Notes under the pieces: generated by a model
Told to the model about the DNA's origin: nothing
What the model saw: the letters and a program-made list of their open reading frames with translations, nothing else
The model's database searches: none
In this document: positions 34,752 to 43,984 of the stretch, one piece after another
Numbering within the stretch: the first letter of the stretch is position 1
How the letters are laid out: the number at the start of each line of letters is the position of its first letter
Program-made: the position numbers and the translations under genes
DNA from: Desulfomonile sp963700305
GTDB taxonomy: Bacteria > Desulfobacterota > Desulfomonilia > Desulfomonilales > Desulfomonilaceae
Length of the DNA: 64,000 nt
Direction: 5' to 3'
Assembly (NCBI GenBank): GCA_963700305.1
Contig: CAVOXB010000026.1
Coordinates: 248,001-312,000 of the forward strand

Positions 34752-35319
34752 GGACCCACCATTCGTCTTCTTTTTCCTTGAACCACCATGCAGCGAAGTC
34801 CGTATTAAGGATGCTTCGCGCCAGCTTTTTCCCGTCATCTGTTTTGAGCCTTTTCACAGCGGCATTTATCCAGTCTCCGGCATATCTGTTGCCAAGATCT
34901 CCCAGTTCTTTCAACTGGAGGATCATTTCAAGCTGGTCCGCATCGTTGGCCGATTCTGCTTCAGGCGTGGAGCATGCTTCGAATTCTTCAGCGAGTTGCC
35001 GTATTTCTTCGCCAAAGAACAGGTTAGCCGTCATGTCCCGTACAGCGGATTTTTCGTCAGCTTTAACGTACCTTTTATTTACATAATTGAGGTCACCGGT
35101 GCGGGCTTCTACCAGATCGTGAAAAAGGCACATCAACACGATCCGATCAGTCGAGAGTTTCCCGGACATTCGGGCAAGAGTAAAACCAATTATCGCCGTC
35201 CGAAGACTGTGTTCCGCTACGGTTTCCTGCCCTGTTCCAAGGAATTGAAATCCCGATCGAGGAGTTCGCTTCAGCATTCCAACCTCGAATAGGAAATCTG
35301 CGATTGATTTTAGATCCAC
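34720..35319 (-). CDS. HD-domain phosphohydrolase (YfbR/HDDC2-like)
   Basis: 199 residues with the HD metal motif: His in ETVAEHS (~36), HD in CLFHDLVEARTGDL (~66-79), and Asp in ANDADQLEMIL (~126), as in 5'-deoxynucleotidases of this family. The enzymes dephosphorylate deoxynucleoside monophosphates; substrate choice here is inferred. ATG at 35319. Its 3' end overlaps the CHAT-like gene, suggesting one transcript. Confidence 0.85.
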   Translation of the reverse strand: MDLKSIADFLFEVGMLKRTPRSGFQFLGTGQETVAEHSLRTAIIGFTLARMSGKLSTDRIVLMCLFHDLVEARTGDLNYVNKRYVKADEKSAVRDMTANLFFGEEIRQLAEEFEACSTPEAESANDADQLEMILQLKELGDLGNRYAGDWINAAVKRLKTDDGKKLARSILNTDFAAWWFKEKEDEWWVHADKLDRGEK

Positions 35320-35504
35320 TTTAATCCTCGCTTGCTTTAGAGGGTCCCGGCTTGAGTATCATGATTTCGGCTTGGTATCAAAGGTACGCTTGGCGCTTCG
35401 GAGTCTGAGCAAGTAGTCCGTCATTAAGCCGCATAAGCCAGGAATGTTTATGAGGCCACGCTTTGTTTGCACAATCGCCCGACTTGTTTATAATCGTCCG
35501 AAGT

Positions 35505-36371
35505 ATGGAACCTCTATCTGCTAAAGAAACCATTTCTTGCGATATGTGCGAATCCCTTGTGCACGAGCTGCTATTCGTTAAAGAAGGATTTCGTCACGTG
35601 AGGTGCAAGAGCTGCGGTCTGGTATTCGTGAATCCAAGATTAAGTGATCACCTTGATATCCAGACCCGTACAGGGACCGGCAGCATGGGCGAGGACCGAC
35701 TGACATCTGCCCAGGTGCGGCGATTGCGGAGAGAGCTGACCCGACTCGAACAATTTCGATATCTCAATCGAATATTGGAAGTGGGCTCAGGTCGAGGCTG
35801 GTTCCTGACCGAGGCATCGAAAGCCGGCTGGGAAACATGGGCAGTGGAAATCAACTCAGATGCCCTGCAGAGTCTCCGGAGCAAAGGTATTGGCAATATC
35901 ATAACGCAACCAGCCGAAGATCTGCAGGTTCCGGATAATTCCGTGGACGTGATAAGAATGTGGGATGTGATAGAGCACCTCAGATCTCCTCGAAAAGCAG
36001 TGAAGGCAATCTATAACGCTCTCAGACCTGGCGGATTGTTTACTCTTTCCACGACTAATTTTGCTTCTCTTTCACGTCGGGTCAACGGACCCGAGTGGGT
36101 TTACCTGAATGGCGCAGACCACATCTTCCTTTTCGAGCCAGCAACTATCAAACGTCTCCTGACAGAGACCGGTTTCTCCGACGTAGGAATCCGAACGAGA
36201 TCATTCAATCTCAGGAGAAAGCTTTATCACCCCGAGAAGGAATTACCTCCCAAGTTCTTGATTCTGCGGCCTTTCAGGAAACTGATTGATGAAACATTAC
36301 GTTTCACGTTGCTCGGTCATCAAATGCTTGTGAGGGCCGTCAAGCCTAAATCTGAGATCCAGAGCGCTTAA
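35505..36371 (+). CDS. SAM-dependent methyltransferase with N-terminal zinc ribbon
   Basis: About 288 residues. N-terminal CDMCES...VRCKSCGLVFVNPR forms a zinc ribbon (~10-45); then a class-I Rossmann fold with motif I ILEVGSGRGWFLTEA, acidic E of WAVEIN, and MWDVIEHLRSPRKAVKAIYNALRPGG. Zinc-ribbon methyltransferases of this form often act in surface polysaccharide loci. The start 35505 is chosen at MEPLSAKETISC; a TTG at 35463 is in frame. No strong ribosome-binding site is seen at either. Substrate unknown. Confidence 0.85.
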   Translation: MEPLSAKETISCDMCESLVHELLFVKEGFRHVRCKSCGLVFVNPRLSDHLDIQTRTGTGSMGEDRLTSAQVRRLRRELTRLEQFRYLNRILEVGSGRGWFLTEASKAGWETWAVEINSDALQSLRSKGIGNIITQPAEDLQVPDNSVDVIRMWDVIEHLRSPRKAVKAIYNALRPGGLFTLSTTNFASLSRRVNGPEWVYLNGADHIFLFEPATIKRLLTETGFSDVGIRTRSFNLRRKLYHPEKELPPKFLILRPFRKLIDETLRFTLLGHQMLVRAVKPKSEIQSA

Positions 36372-36424
36372 CGTGGCCTCCTAACCATTTCCAATTTTCT
36401 CTTTTGGCATCGAGCGTCAGTAGC

Positions 36425-36475
36425 GACCGGCGTCTTGCCGGTCCATAGAAAAAAACCGGCGAGATGCCCCGGTCC
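36425..36475. repeat. Diverged GACCGGC hairpin pair
   Basis: GACCGGC-GTCTT-GCCGGTC (36425-36443) followed by an ACCGGC...CCGGTC arm (about 36455-36474), the same general design as the 8302 and 19957 elements. Confidence 0.5.
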
Positions 36476-36533
36476 TACCATTGCTTTTGCCATGCCGTTT
36501 TGGAATTTCCGTCAATAACCAAAACAAAGGTAA

Positions 36534-36555
36534 GCCCCCGGCTTTGCCGGGGGGC
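36534..36555. terminator. GCCCCCGGC-TTT-GCCGGGGGGC hairpin
   Basis: Long GC stem with a three-base loop, before the argB promoter. It has no T-tract; it may be a dispersed repeat or a terminator for the methyltransferase gene. Confidence 0.35.
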
Positions 36556-36661
36556 ATTTAACTGGTGCGTTGTACCTCTTCTGAAAATGACCCTTGGAAA
36601 GCATCGAAAACAGTGATAACATAACTTCCTTTGGCAAGAAGTGCCTTCACGCGAAACCGCC

Positions 36662-36690
36662 TTGACTTAATTATAATTTTACCCTAATTT
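36662..36690 (+). promoter_or_regulatory. Sigma-70-like promoter of the arg operon
   Basis: TTGACT (36662-36667), 17-base spacer, TAATTT (36685-36690); argB starts 40 bases downstream. No ARG box was identified. Confidence 0.65.
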
Positions 36691-36729
36691 GCAGGCGGTT
36701 GAGTTAAAAGCTTAAAGTGAGTTGGAATC

Positions 36730-37629
36730 ATGGAAGCAGCGTTTTTCGAAAACCTGCCACCCGAACAAAGAGCCGAAATACTAGCAGAAGCGCTACCTTA
36801 CATTCGGTCTTTTCGAGGAAAGCGCATCGTCATCAAATACGGCGGGAGCGCCATGACTGACGAGCGCCTCAAGAAATATTTCGCTGAAGATATAGCCCTG
36901 ATGAGCTTTATCGGTATGAAACCGGTAATCGTTCATGGCGGAGGTCCTCAAATCGGTGCTCTGCTCAAGAAGATAGGTAAAGAAAGCCGGTTTATCAGCG
37001 GGTTACGTGTCACGGATGCTGAAACCATGGACGTTGTAGAGATGGTTCTCGTGGCCAAAGTCAACAAGGACGTAGTATCGCTGATAAATTCTTACGGTGG
37101 AAGGGCAGTGGGAATTTCCGGTCGCGACGGGGGCCTGATTAAGGCAAAGAAAGCTAAGCGACTGGCTGGCGTGGATGAAGACCTGGGCTTGGTTGGTGAT
37201 GTGGAAAAGATAAATCCGGAAATAATATCGTGCTTGGAATCAGGCGGATTTGTGCCGGTTGTGGCTCCTGTAGGCGCTGGCCCTGACGAAAAGCCCTTCA
37301 ACATTAATGCCGATACCGCGGCTGGGGCATTATCAGCAGCGCTAAAGGCGGAAAAATTCCTGCTGTTGACTGATGTCCCCGGAGTCTTGGATCAAGAGAA
37401 GGCGGTCATTTCGAGCCTTTCCGAATTTCAGGCCGAGGAATTACTCAAGTTTGGAATCGCGTCCGGGGGTATGATCCCGAAGATCCGCTGCTGTTTGAGC
37501 GCGCTCAGAGGAGGAGTCCCCAAAGCGCACATCATAGACGGTAGAGTGCCTCATGCGCTCCTTTTGGAAATGCTCACCGACGAAGGAATGGGTACTGAAA
37601 TTGTTCGGGAAAGGGCCCCAGGAATTTAG
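36730..37629 (+). CDS. argB: Acetylglutamate kinase
   Basis: 299 residues. KYGGSAMTD (~36) binds phosphate, VIVHGGGPQIGALL (~67-80) and FNINADTAAGALSAALKAEKFLLLTDVPGVL (~193-225) are standard; GGMIPKI (~250) closes the active site. It phosphorylates N-acetylglutamate with ATP, the second step of arginine synthesis. The N-terminal extension (~25 residues, FENLPPEQRAEILAEALPYI) is of the helix type associated with arginine feedback inhibition. First gene of argBDFGH. Confidence 0.96.
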   Translation: MEAAFFENLPPEQRAEILAEALPYIRSFRGKRIVIKYGGSAMTDERLKKYFAEDIALMSFIGMKPVIVHGGGPQIGALLKKIGKESRFISGLRVTDAETMDVVEMVLVAKVNKDVVSLINSYGGRAVGISGRDGGLIKAKKAKRLAGVDEDLGLVGDVEKINPEIISCLESGGFVPVVAPVGAGPDEKPFNINADTAAGALSAALKAEKFLLLTDVPGVLDQEKAVISSLSEFQAEELLKFGIASGGMIPKIRCCLSALRGGVPKAHIIDGRVPHALLLEMLTDEGMGTEIVRERAPGI

Positions 37630-37721
37630 AACCATTACCCAACCGAACTAGCCGGGTCGAGCTGCTCAACAAAAGGTTCCAATCCGGACCAATTACCATT
37701 TTGGAATAAGAAAGGAAGGCT

Positions 37722-38921
37722 ATGGGATCCGAAGATTTCATCGGCCAGAATAAGGAATACGTTTTTAACACTTACGGCCGCACTCCCATCATGCTGGTTG
37801 AAGGGGCAGGGTGTACGGTGAAGGACAACAACGGCTGCGAGTACCTTGATTTTATAGCGGGGTTGGCTGCTTGTCCGTTGGGACACGGTCACAGGGGACT
37901 TGCGGAAACCCTGTATAATCAGGCTCTCAGACTGATACACGTATCCAATCTGTTCCATATCGAGCCCCAAATCCAATTGGCCAAGATCCTGACCGAGAAT
38001 TCCTTCGCTGACAAAGTGTTCTTCTGCAATTCCGGAGCTGAAGCCAATGAAGGCGCCATCAAACTCGCCAGGAAGTTTTTTCACGACCGTGGAGAGCACG
38101 ACCGCTATCACATCATCACGATGGAAGGTTCGTTTCACGGGCGGACGCTTGCAACCTTGGCGGCTACAGGCCAAACCAAGTTCCGGAAAGGGTTCGAGCC
38201 CCAGGTCGAAGGGTTCGTGCATGTGCCCTTCGGAGATGTAAAGGCCCTTGAGGCGGCAGTTTCTGCTCAGACCGCTGCCATCCTTTTCGAGCCCATCCAG
38301 GGCGAGGGCGGCGTAAACATGCCCCCTGAGGGATTTCTGCGTGAAGTCCGGGAACTCTGCGATGGTGCTGGCTGTTTGCTTATGCTGGATGAGGTACAGA
38401 CCGGCATGGGGCGGACCGGAAAGCTCTTTGCATATGAAAATTTCGGAATTGTGCCCGATATTATGACGCTTGCAAAAGGCATCGCGGGCGGTGTCCCTAT
38501 GGGCGCTCTGCTCGCGACCGACAATGTGGCGCGCTCGTTTGTTCCCGGCACGCATGCGTCCACATTCGGAGGAAATCCCCTGGCCGCGTCGGCAGGCCTC
38601 TATGTGATGCAGCAGATCCTTTCAGACGGATTCTTGGCTCGTGTGAAAACAGTAGGAGATTACCTGAGATCCGGGCTGGAGGCATTGGGCGCAAAACATG
38701 AGACAATCCGAGAAGTGAGAGGAATAGGTCTCATGCAGGCGATTGATCTTACCATACCTGGTGCGGCTCTGGTCGCTGCGTTGAGAGATAAGGGCATGCT
38801 GGTAAACTGCACTGCCGATACAGTCCTGAGATTCCTGCCGCCTTTGATAGTTACAAGCGAGGAAATCGACAGACTATTGGAAGTCCTTGACAAAATTTTG
38901 ACCGATACCGGAGGTGCCTGA
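37722..38921 (+). CDS. argD: Acetylornithine aminotransferase
   Basis: 399 residues. PLP-binding Lys in DIMTLAKGIAGGVPMGA (~253), FFCNSGAEANEGAIKLAR (~105), and MLDEVQTGMGRTGKLFAYE typical of class-III aminotransferases. It transfers amino groups to N-acetylglutamate semialdehyde. Its stop overlaps the argF ATG (TGATG). Confidence 0.95.
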   Translation: MGSEDFIGQNKEYVFNTYGRTPIMLVEGAGCTVKDNNGCEYLDFIAGLAACPLGHGHRGLAETLYNQALRLIHVSNLFHIEPQIQLAKILTENSFADKVFFCNSGAEANEGAIKLARKFFHDRGEHDRYHIITMEGSFHGRTLATLAATGQTKFRKGFEPQVEGFVHVPFGDVKALEAAVSAQTAAILFEPIQGEGGVNMPPEGFLREVRELCDGAGCLLMLDEVQTGMGRTGKLFAYENFGIVPDIMTLAKGIAGGVPMGALLATDNVARSFVPGTHASTFGGNPLAASAGLYVMQQILSDGFLARVKTVGDYLRSGLEALGAKHETIREVRGIGLMQAIDLTIPGAALVAALRDKGMLVNCTADTVLRFLPPLIVTSEEIDRLLEVLDKILTDTGGA

Positions 38922-39823
38922 TGGCCGCTCTCAGGCATTTTCTCACGTTTCAACAATATTCTCGCGAAGAGATCCTATCTTTGTTGGATAGGTCCCGCGA
39001 AATGAAAACGCAGATTCGGAAAAAAGGGGCTCCCCGCCCACTTGAGGGCCGGGTTGTGGGAATGATATTCGAAAAGCCCTCTACCCGCACGCGCGTGTCT
39101 TTTGAGGTGGGTGTTCACCAATTGGGAGGCCATGCTGTGTTCCTCAGCCCCAGGGACATTCAGATCGGCCGTGGTGAACCCATACGCGATACAGCCAGGG
39201 TGCTGTCAAGGTATCTGGACGCACTTGTCATACGGTGTTACGGTCATGAAGTTCTGGAAGAATTCGTAAAATGGTCCAGTGTTCCCGTAGTAAACGGGCT
39301 TTCGGACTTGCATCATCCTTGCCAGATTTTGGGTGATCTGCTCACGCTCCAGGAAGTAGGGTTGGACATCTGTTCGATGAAGGCTTCTTGGGTCGGAGAC
39401 GGGAACAACGTGGCGAATTCCTGGATCGATGCTGCCTTGAAATTGGGTTTCTCGCTGAGACTGGCATGCCCTGAGGGATACTATCCTCAAATTGCATTCG
39501 ATTCCAGTGATATCTCACTCATGAGGGACCCGGTTCAGGCGATTGCCGACTGTGATGTGGTGTCCACCGACGTTTGGGCTTCAATGGGCCAGGAGGACGA
39601 AGTCGACGTTCGCCAGAAAGTTTTCAAGAAATATCAGGTGAATTTCGAGCTTCTAAAGCACGCTGCCGATCCGGCTTATATTCTTCACTGTCTCCCTGCA
39701 CATCGAGGAGAAGAGATTACTGATGAAGTTATGGAGTCCCGGAACTCGTTGGTTTGGGAACAAGCTGAAAACAGGCTTCATGCCCAAAAGGCAATTCTCG
39801 AGATGCTGCTCAATGGGCTTTGA
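38921..39823 (+). CDS. argF: Ornithine carbamoyltransferase
   Basis: 300 residues. The carbamoyl-phosphate loop is STRTR (~53-57); DLHHPCQILGDLLTL (~128) and HCLPAHRGEEI (~262) bind ornithine. It makes citrulline from ornithine and carbamoyl phosphate. Coupled to argD by TGATG; argG follows after a 159-base gap. Confidence 0.96.
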   Translation: MAALRHFLTFQQYSREEILSLLDRSREMKTQIRKKGAPRPLEGRVVGMIFEKPSTRTRVSFEVGVHQLGGHAVFLSPRDIQIGRGEPIRDTARVLSRYLDALVIRCYGHEVLEEFVKWSSVPVVNGLSDLHHPCQILGDLLTLQEVGLDICSMKASWVGDGNNVANSWIDAALKLGFSLRLACPEGYYPQIAFDSSDISLMRDPVQAIADCDVVSTDVWASMGQEDEVDVRQKVFKKYQVNFELLKHAADPAYILHCLPAHRGEEITDEVMESRNSLVWEQAENRLHAQKAILEMLLNGL

Positions 39824-39982
39824 CGAGAAAGAACATTCAAGAAGAAACCGCCTACACTAGAGAGGACGTGCGTAAGCCGCTGGTGGCCAGAGAAGGCGGA
39901 GCCTGTTGTTAAGTATTCCGGCGTGGCAGTGCCTCGGACCGAGTAAAGATTCACTTTTTCACAGCAATCTATCGGAGGTCTC

Positions 39983-41193
39983 GTGAAGCAGAAAGTAAAC
40001 AAAATAGTGCTGGCCTACTCAGGTGGTCTAGACACTTCCGTGATACTTCGGTGGCTCATTGAAACATATGAATGTCCAGTGATCGCTTTTGCGGCGGACT
40101 TGGGACAGGGAGAAGAACTGGACCCGCTTGTGGATAAAGCCAAAGCCACGGGCGCAGAATCCATTGAAATTAGGGACCTGCGAGAGGAATTCGTAGAAGA
40201 TTTCGTTTTCCCTATGCTGCGTGCGAATGCTGTGTACGAGGGGACGTCCCTTCTCGGAACCTCGATTGCCAGGCCCTGCATCGCAAAATCGCAGATGGAG
40301 CTGGCAGCCAGGTCCGGTGCCGATGCTGTGAGCCACGGTGCCACAGGAAAGGGAAATGACCAGGTTCGCTTCGAACTGACTTACCTCGCCATGAACCCTG
40401 AGATCATGATAATCGCTCCCTGGCGAACGTGGAACATGCGATCACGAAGCGACCTGATCGAATTCGCAAAGAAATACGGCATACCGATTACATCCACTGC
40501 GGAAAAACCCTACAGCATGGATCGTAACATTCTGCATCTGAGCTTTGAGGGCGGAATACTGGAAGACCCCTGGGCAGAGCCGCCGTCGGATATGTTCATT
40601 CTAACTGTGGATCCAGAACAGCGCCGGATGTTCCTGAAGAAATTATCATTTCCTTCAAGGCCGGCGATCCTGTAGCGATTGACGGGAAGGCCATGTCTCC
40701 GGCACAGCTGCTGGCCGCTCTCAACACTATCGCGGGTCGGAACGGGGTAGGCAGAGTGGACATGGTGGAGAATCGCTATGTTGGTATGAAAAGCCGTGGA
40801 GTGTACGAGACTCCCGGCGGAACGGTGCTGCACTCAGCAAGACACGCTCTGGAATCCATCACGCTGGATCGTGAGGTTATGCACCTCAAGGATGACTGGA
40901 TTCCTCGCTATGCCTCACTCGTTTACAATGGATACTGGTTTGCTCCAGAGAGGCAGATCCTTCAGGCTGCAATTGACGAAGCTGCCTCCGCAGTAAACGG
41001 AGACGTCAGGCTGAAGCTTTACAAAGGCAACGTGACAGTGATTGGCCGCAGGTCCGATCAATCGCTTTACGATAACCGCTTCGCCACTTTCGAAGAAGAT
41101 CAGGTTTATTCTCAAGCGGATGCGGAAGGTTTTATAAGACTTAATGCCTTGAGGCTGCGGATACGGTCAATGATGGAAAAGCGATCGAAATAG
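39983..41193 (+). CDS. argG: Argininosuccinate synthase (one frameshift)
   Basis: Corrected length about 403 residues. ATP pyrophosphatase motif LAYSGGLDTSV at the start; SHGATGKGNDQVRFELTY (~113) and PGGTVLHSAR follow. One base is missing between 40620 and 40621: reading through restores VDPEQ-APDVPEEIIISFKAGDPVAIDGK. The start is GTG at 39983 with CGGAGG upstream. It condenses citrulline with aspartate. A lesion in an essential-pathway gene whose flanks are intact argues for sequence error. Confidence 0.93.
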
Positions 41194-41589
41194 AGAGTGT
41201 TAGGCAGGCTTTCCAACCCTGCCGTGATTGATATTTTGTTCACAGACAAGTGGGGAAGCGAATGCTGTTGAATTGAGGAGAATCCCGCTGACGCAAGTCG
41301 TCACCCCGACGAAAGTCGGGGTCCAGTTTTCGCGTTTCGCTGCATTGAAAAAACTGGATTCCGTCTTTCGACGGAATGACGACAGGCAGTTGTGCATTCG
41401 TGGAGCTAACGGCTTAGACCAACAACTTTGGGCTGGAAGCTCCCAAGGAATATATCTCAACCTCGACCTGTATTCGCTGTTCACATCGATTAAATTGGAA
41501 ATCGAGCATGGCAGGACGTACAAAAAGATAAAGCGAAAATCGTAGCCGATGAAGCCGCTGGCATCAGGAAAGGCCGTTTTGAAGATCGA
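41194..41589. other. Gap between argG and argH
   Basis: Holds an 87-bp palindromic element (41297-41383) and the uncertain 5' end of argH. No separate gene seen. Confidence 0.55.
41297..41383. repeat. 87-bp palindromic (MITE-like) element
   Basis: Left arm GTCGTCACCCCGACGAAAGT and right arm (reverse complement GTCGTCATTCCGTCGAAAGA) are imperfect inverted repeats that continue into CCAGTTTT on both sides. A decayed relative lies at 8331-8402. No coding capacity. Confidence 0.7.
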
Positions 41590-42928
41590 ATGGACCCGTT
41601 TTTCGCGCGGTTTAACGCGTCTGTCTCTTTCGATAAAAAGCTTTTCGAGCAGGATATTCAAGGAAGCATAGCCCATGTAAAGATGTTGGCTGCTCAAGGG
41701 ATAATTCCCCAAGCTGACGCCATCGAAATTGAGAGAGGTTTGCACGAGGTTTTTTCAGACTACCTCAGAGGCGATTTCGTTTTCCGGGAAGAACTGGAAG
41801 ATGTCCACATAAACATCGAGGAAGCCCTAAAGGCTAAGATTGGTGATGTCGCAGGCAAACTGCACACAGCGAGGAGTCGAAACGATCAGGTTGTGCTGGA
41901 TCTGCGGCTATGTGTGAGGCAAGAAAACGTTCTTGTACGAGCGGATCTTGCTGCTTTGATGTCAGCCATAGTGGAAAAGGCCGAAGAGAACATCGATCTG
42001 ATCGTTCCGGGCTACACTCATCTGCAAAGGGCCCAACCTGTCCGGTTGGCTCACCACTTAATGGCCTATTATCAGATGCTTATGCGAGACTTGGATCGGT
42101 TCTGGGGCTCTTTTTGTCGCAGTGATGAAATGCCTCTCGGGTCAGCCGCTCTGGCGGGGACGACTTTTCCCATAGACAGAGACCACGTCGCTGATCTACT
42201 TGGCTTTTCCAGGCCTAGCACTAATTCCATGGATTCTGTATCTGACAGGGATTTTGTTCTGGAATTTCTTTTCAACTCATCAATGGTGATGATGCATTTG
42301 TCTAGGTTCAGCGAGGAACTTATTCTGTGGTCTTCTTCTGAATTCGGATTTTGCTCGTTGCCTGACGCTTATTGCTCAGGATCAAGCATCATGCCGCAGA
42401 AGAAGAAACCCGGACGCATGCGAACTCGTCCGCGGTAAGACCGGCCGGGTCTATGGCGACCTTGTGGCGCTTCTGACCACGTTGAAGGCTCTGCCGCTAA
42501 CCTATAACAAGGATTTGCAGGAAGACAAAGAACCGTTTTTCGATGCTGTGGAGACTGTCCGAGGATGTTTGAAGATTATGGCCGGGTTGGTTCCTGGAAT
42601 AGAATTCAATGCGAAACGTATGTTGGACTCGGCGTCCGACCCATCCCTTGCCGCTACCGATCTTGCGGACAAGTTGACACGCGAGGGCGTTCCCTTCAGA
42701 GAAGCCCATGCTCGCATAGGTGCTATGATTCGTTCGGAATCCGGACGCCAGAAGGGAAAAACGCCCAAGGACTTTCCCAATCCCGAAGAAATGGTGGAGG
42801 CACGCAATCATATCGGAGGCACGGCCCGGGATCGCGTAATGGAGCAGATCAACGCGGCAAAAATATTTCTGAAATCTTTGAATGAGCCTTCCGAAAAGCC
42901 GAAAACCAGTGGAAAGAGGAAAGGTTGA
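41590..42928 (+). CDS. argH: Argininosuccinate lyase (one frameshift, start uncertain)
   Basis: Corrected length about 445 residues from the ATG at 41590. HTARSRNDQVVLDLRL (~95), GYTHLQRAQPVRLAHHLMAY and the signature GSSIMPQKKNPDACELVRGK are present once one extra A in the run 42406-42408 is removed. Homology extends upstream of 41590 (KGRFEDRMDP aligns with the family WGGRF...DP), so the real start lies further back, perhaps near ATG 41549, which needs a second small lesion. It splits argininosuccinate to arginine and fumarate. Confidence 0.92.
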
Positions 42929-43965
42929 GGGGAATCTGCCGTGCATTTGTTTTCATCATAATGACGTCGTGCCTTATTGCTGGATGTGGATACAAGACAA
43001 ATCCTCGCCCGGCTGCCGCGACGGTGCCTGGTGAAATCGGCCCAGTGGACGCATTCGCTTATCCGGATCGGATAGCCCTCCGCTGGGATGTGCCTCTGGC
43101 GAATGTTGACGGTTCCTCGCTGAAGGACATATCCGGTTTCAAAGTTTACAGGGCCTTGCGCAAAATAGGGGAAGAATGCGAAAAATGCCAGTACGATAGA
43201 AAACCTCATGCGAATGTGGATTTTCAGAATCCTACAAACGCGGAAATCGTTGACGGTAAGGTACTCTACACTGATAAAGACATCGCCTCGGGAAACGCTT
43301 ATACTTACTCGGTGAATGTGTACAATCTCAAGGGTCGGGAAGGACATGCCAGCCCGGATGTCACGGTGGCTTTCGACGAACCACCGAAAAACCCTGAAAA
43401 TCTGTCCGCAGATGTGACCTCTGCTGGCGTAGTGTTGGAATGGACCACTCCCGCCGAGAAAGAAGGGATTCAAGGCTATCGGGTTTACAGAGGATCAACC
43501 GGAAAACTGGAAGACATGAAACCTCTCGGCACCACGAAGGCTGATGAAGCTTTATTCGTCGACAGAACTGTGGAAAAGGAAAAAACCTATTACTATGTGG
43601 TAAGATCTCTGAAAATGAACAATTTCGTTTCCATGGAATCCCGGCCATCACCGGTAGCAAGGACAATTGTTCCCCTGGAGCACATTGATCCCCCTGCAAA
43701 TGCCAAAGTCGAGCGAACTCGGGCTGGAATGCGAGTCTACTGGGATAGGGTGACCATTCCTGGAAAAGAGATTCGGTATAATGTTTATCGCTCCGAAACG
43801 AACAAGCCGTTCGAGAAGATTATTGAGATACCTGTTCGTGAGTCCTCGATTGTGGATAGGAAAATCCGAAAAGGCCTCACATACAGGTACACTGTAACCG
43901 CTTTTCCCGAAGGGAAACCAGAATACGAATCCAGCCGATCCGGAACTGCGGCTGTGAGATATTGA
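42925..43965 (+). CDS. LptM-like lipoprotein with fibronectin type III domains
   Basis: 346 residues. The start is TTG at 42925, overlapping the argH stop (TTGA), with GAGGAAAGG upstream. Signal peptide ends in LIAGC, so Cys21 is probably lipidated; the following GYKTNPRP resembles the short LptM motif that commonly lies next to lysA. Two to three fibronectin type III-like units follow (GFKVYRALR, YTYSVNVYN; LEWTTPAEKEGIQGYRVYRG, YYYVVRS; RVYWDRVTIPGKEIRYNVYR). It may aid outer-membrane LPS assembly; inference from context. Confidence 0.72.
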   Translation: MRGICRAFVFIIMTSCLIAGCGYKTNPRPAAATVPGEIGPVDAFAYPDRIALRWDVPLANVDGSSLKDISGFKVYRALRKIGEECEKCQYDRKPHANVDFQNPTNAEIVDGKVLYTDKDIASGNAYTYSVNVYNLKGREGHASPDVTVAFDEPPKNPENLSADVTSAGVVLEWTTPAEKEGIQGYRVYRGSTGKLEDMKPLGTTKADEALFVDRTVEKEKTYYYVVRSLKMNNFVSMESRPSPVARTIVPLEHIDPPANAKVERTRAGMRVYWDRVTIPGKEIRYNVYRSETNKPFEKIIEIPVRESSIVDRKIRKGLTYRYTVTAFPEGKPEYESSRSGTAAVRY

Positions 43966-43984
43966 TCTCTAACCGGTATATATC

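Larger units (their letters stand above)
36372..36729. other. Repeats and argB promoter region
   Basis: No gene. Holds a diverged hairpin pair, a strong GC hairpin and the argB promoter, each listed. Confidence 0.6.

Noticed and set aside
40570..40700. Programmed frameshift in argG (and in the other split genes)
   Set aside because: No slippery heptamer with downstream structure was recognised, and eleven unrelated gene units share the same defect type, which points to sequence error.
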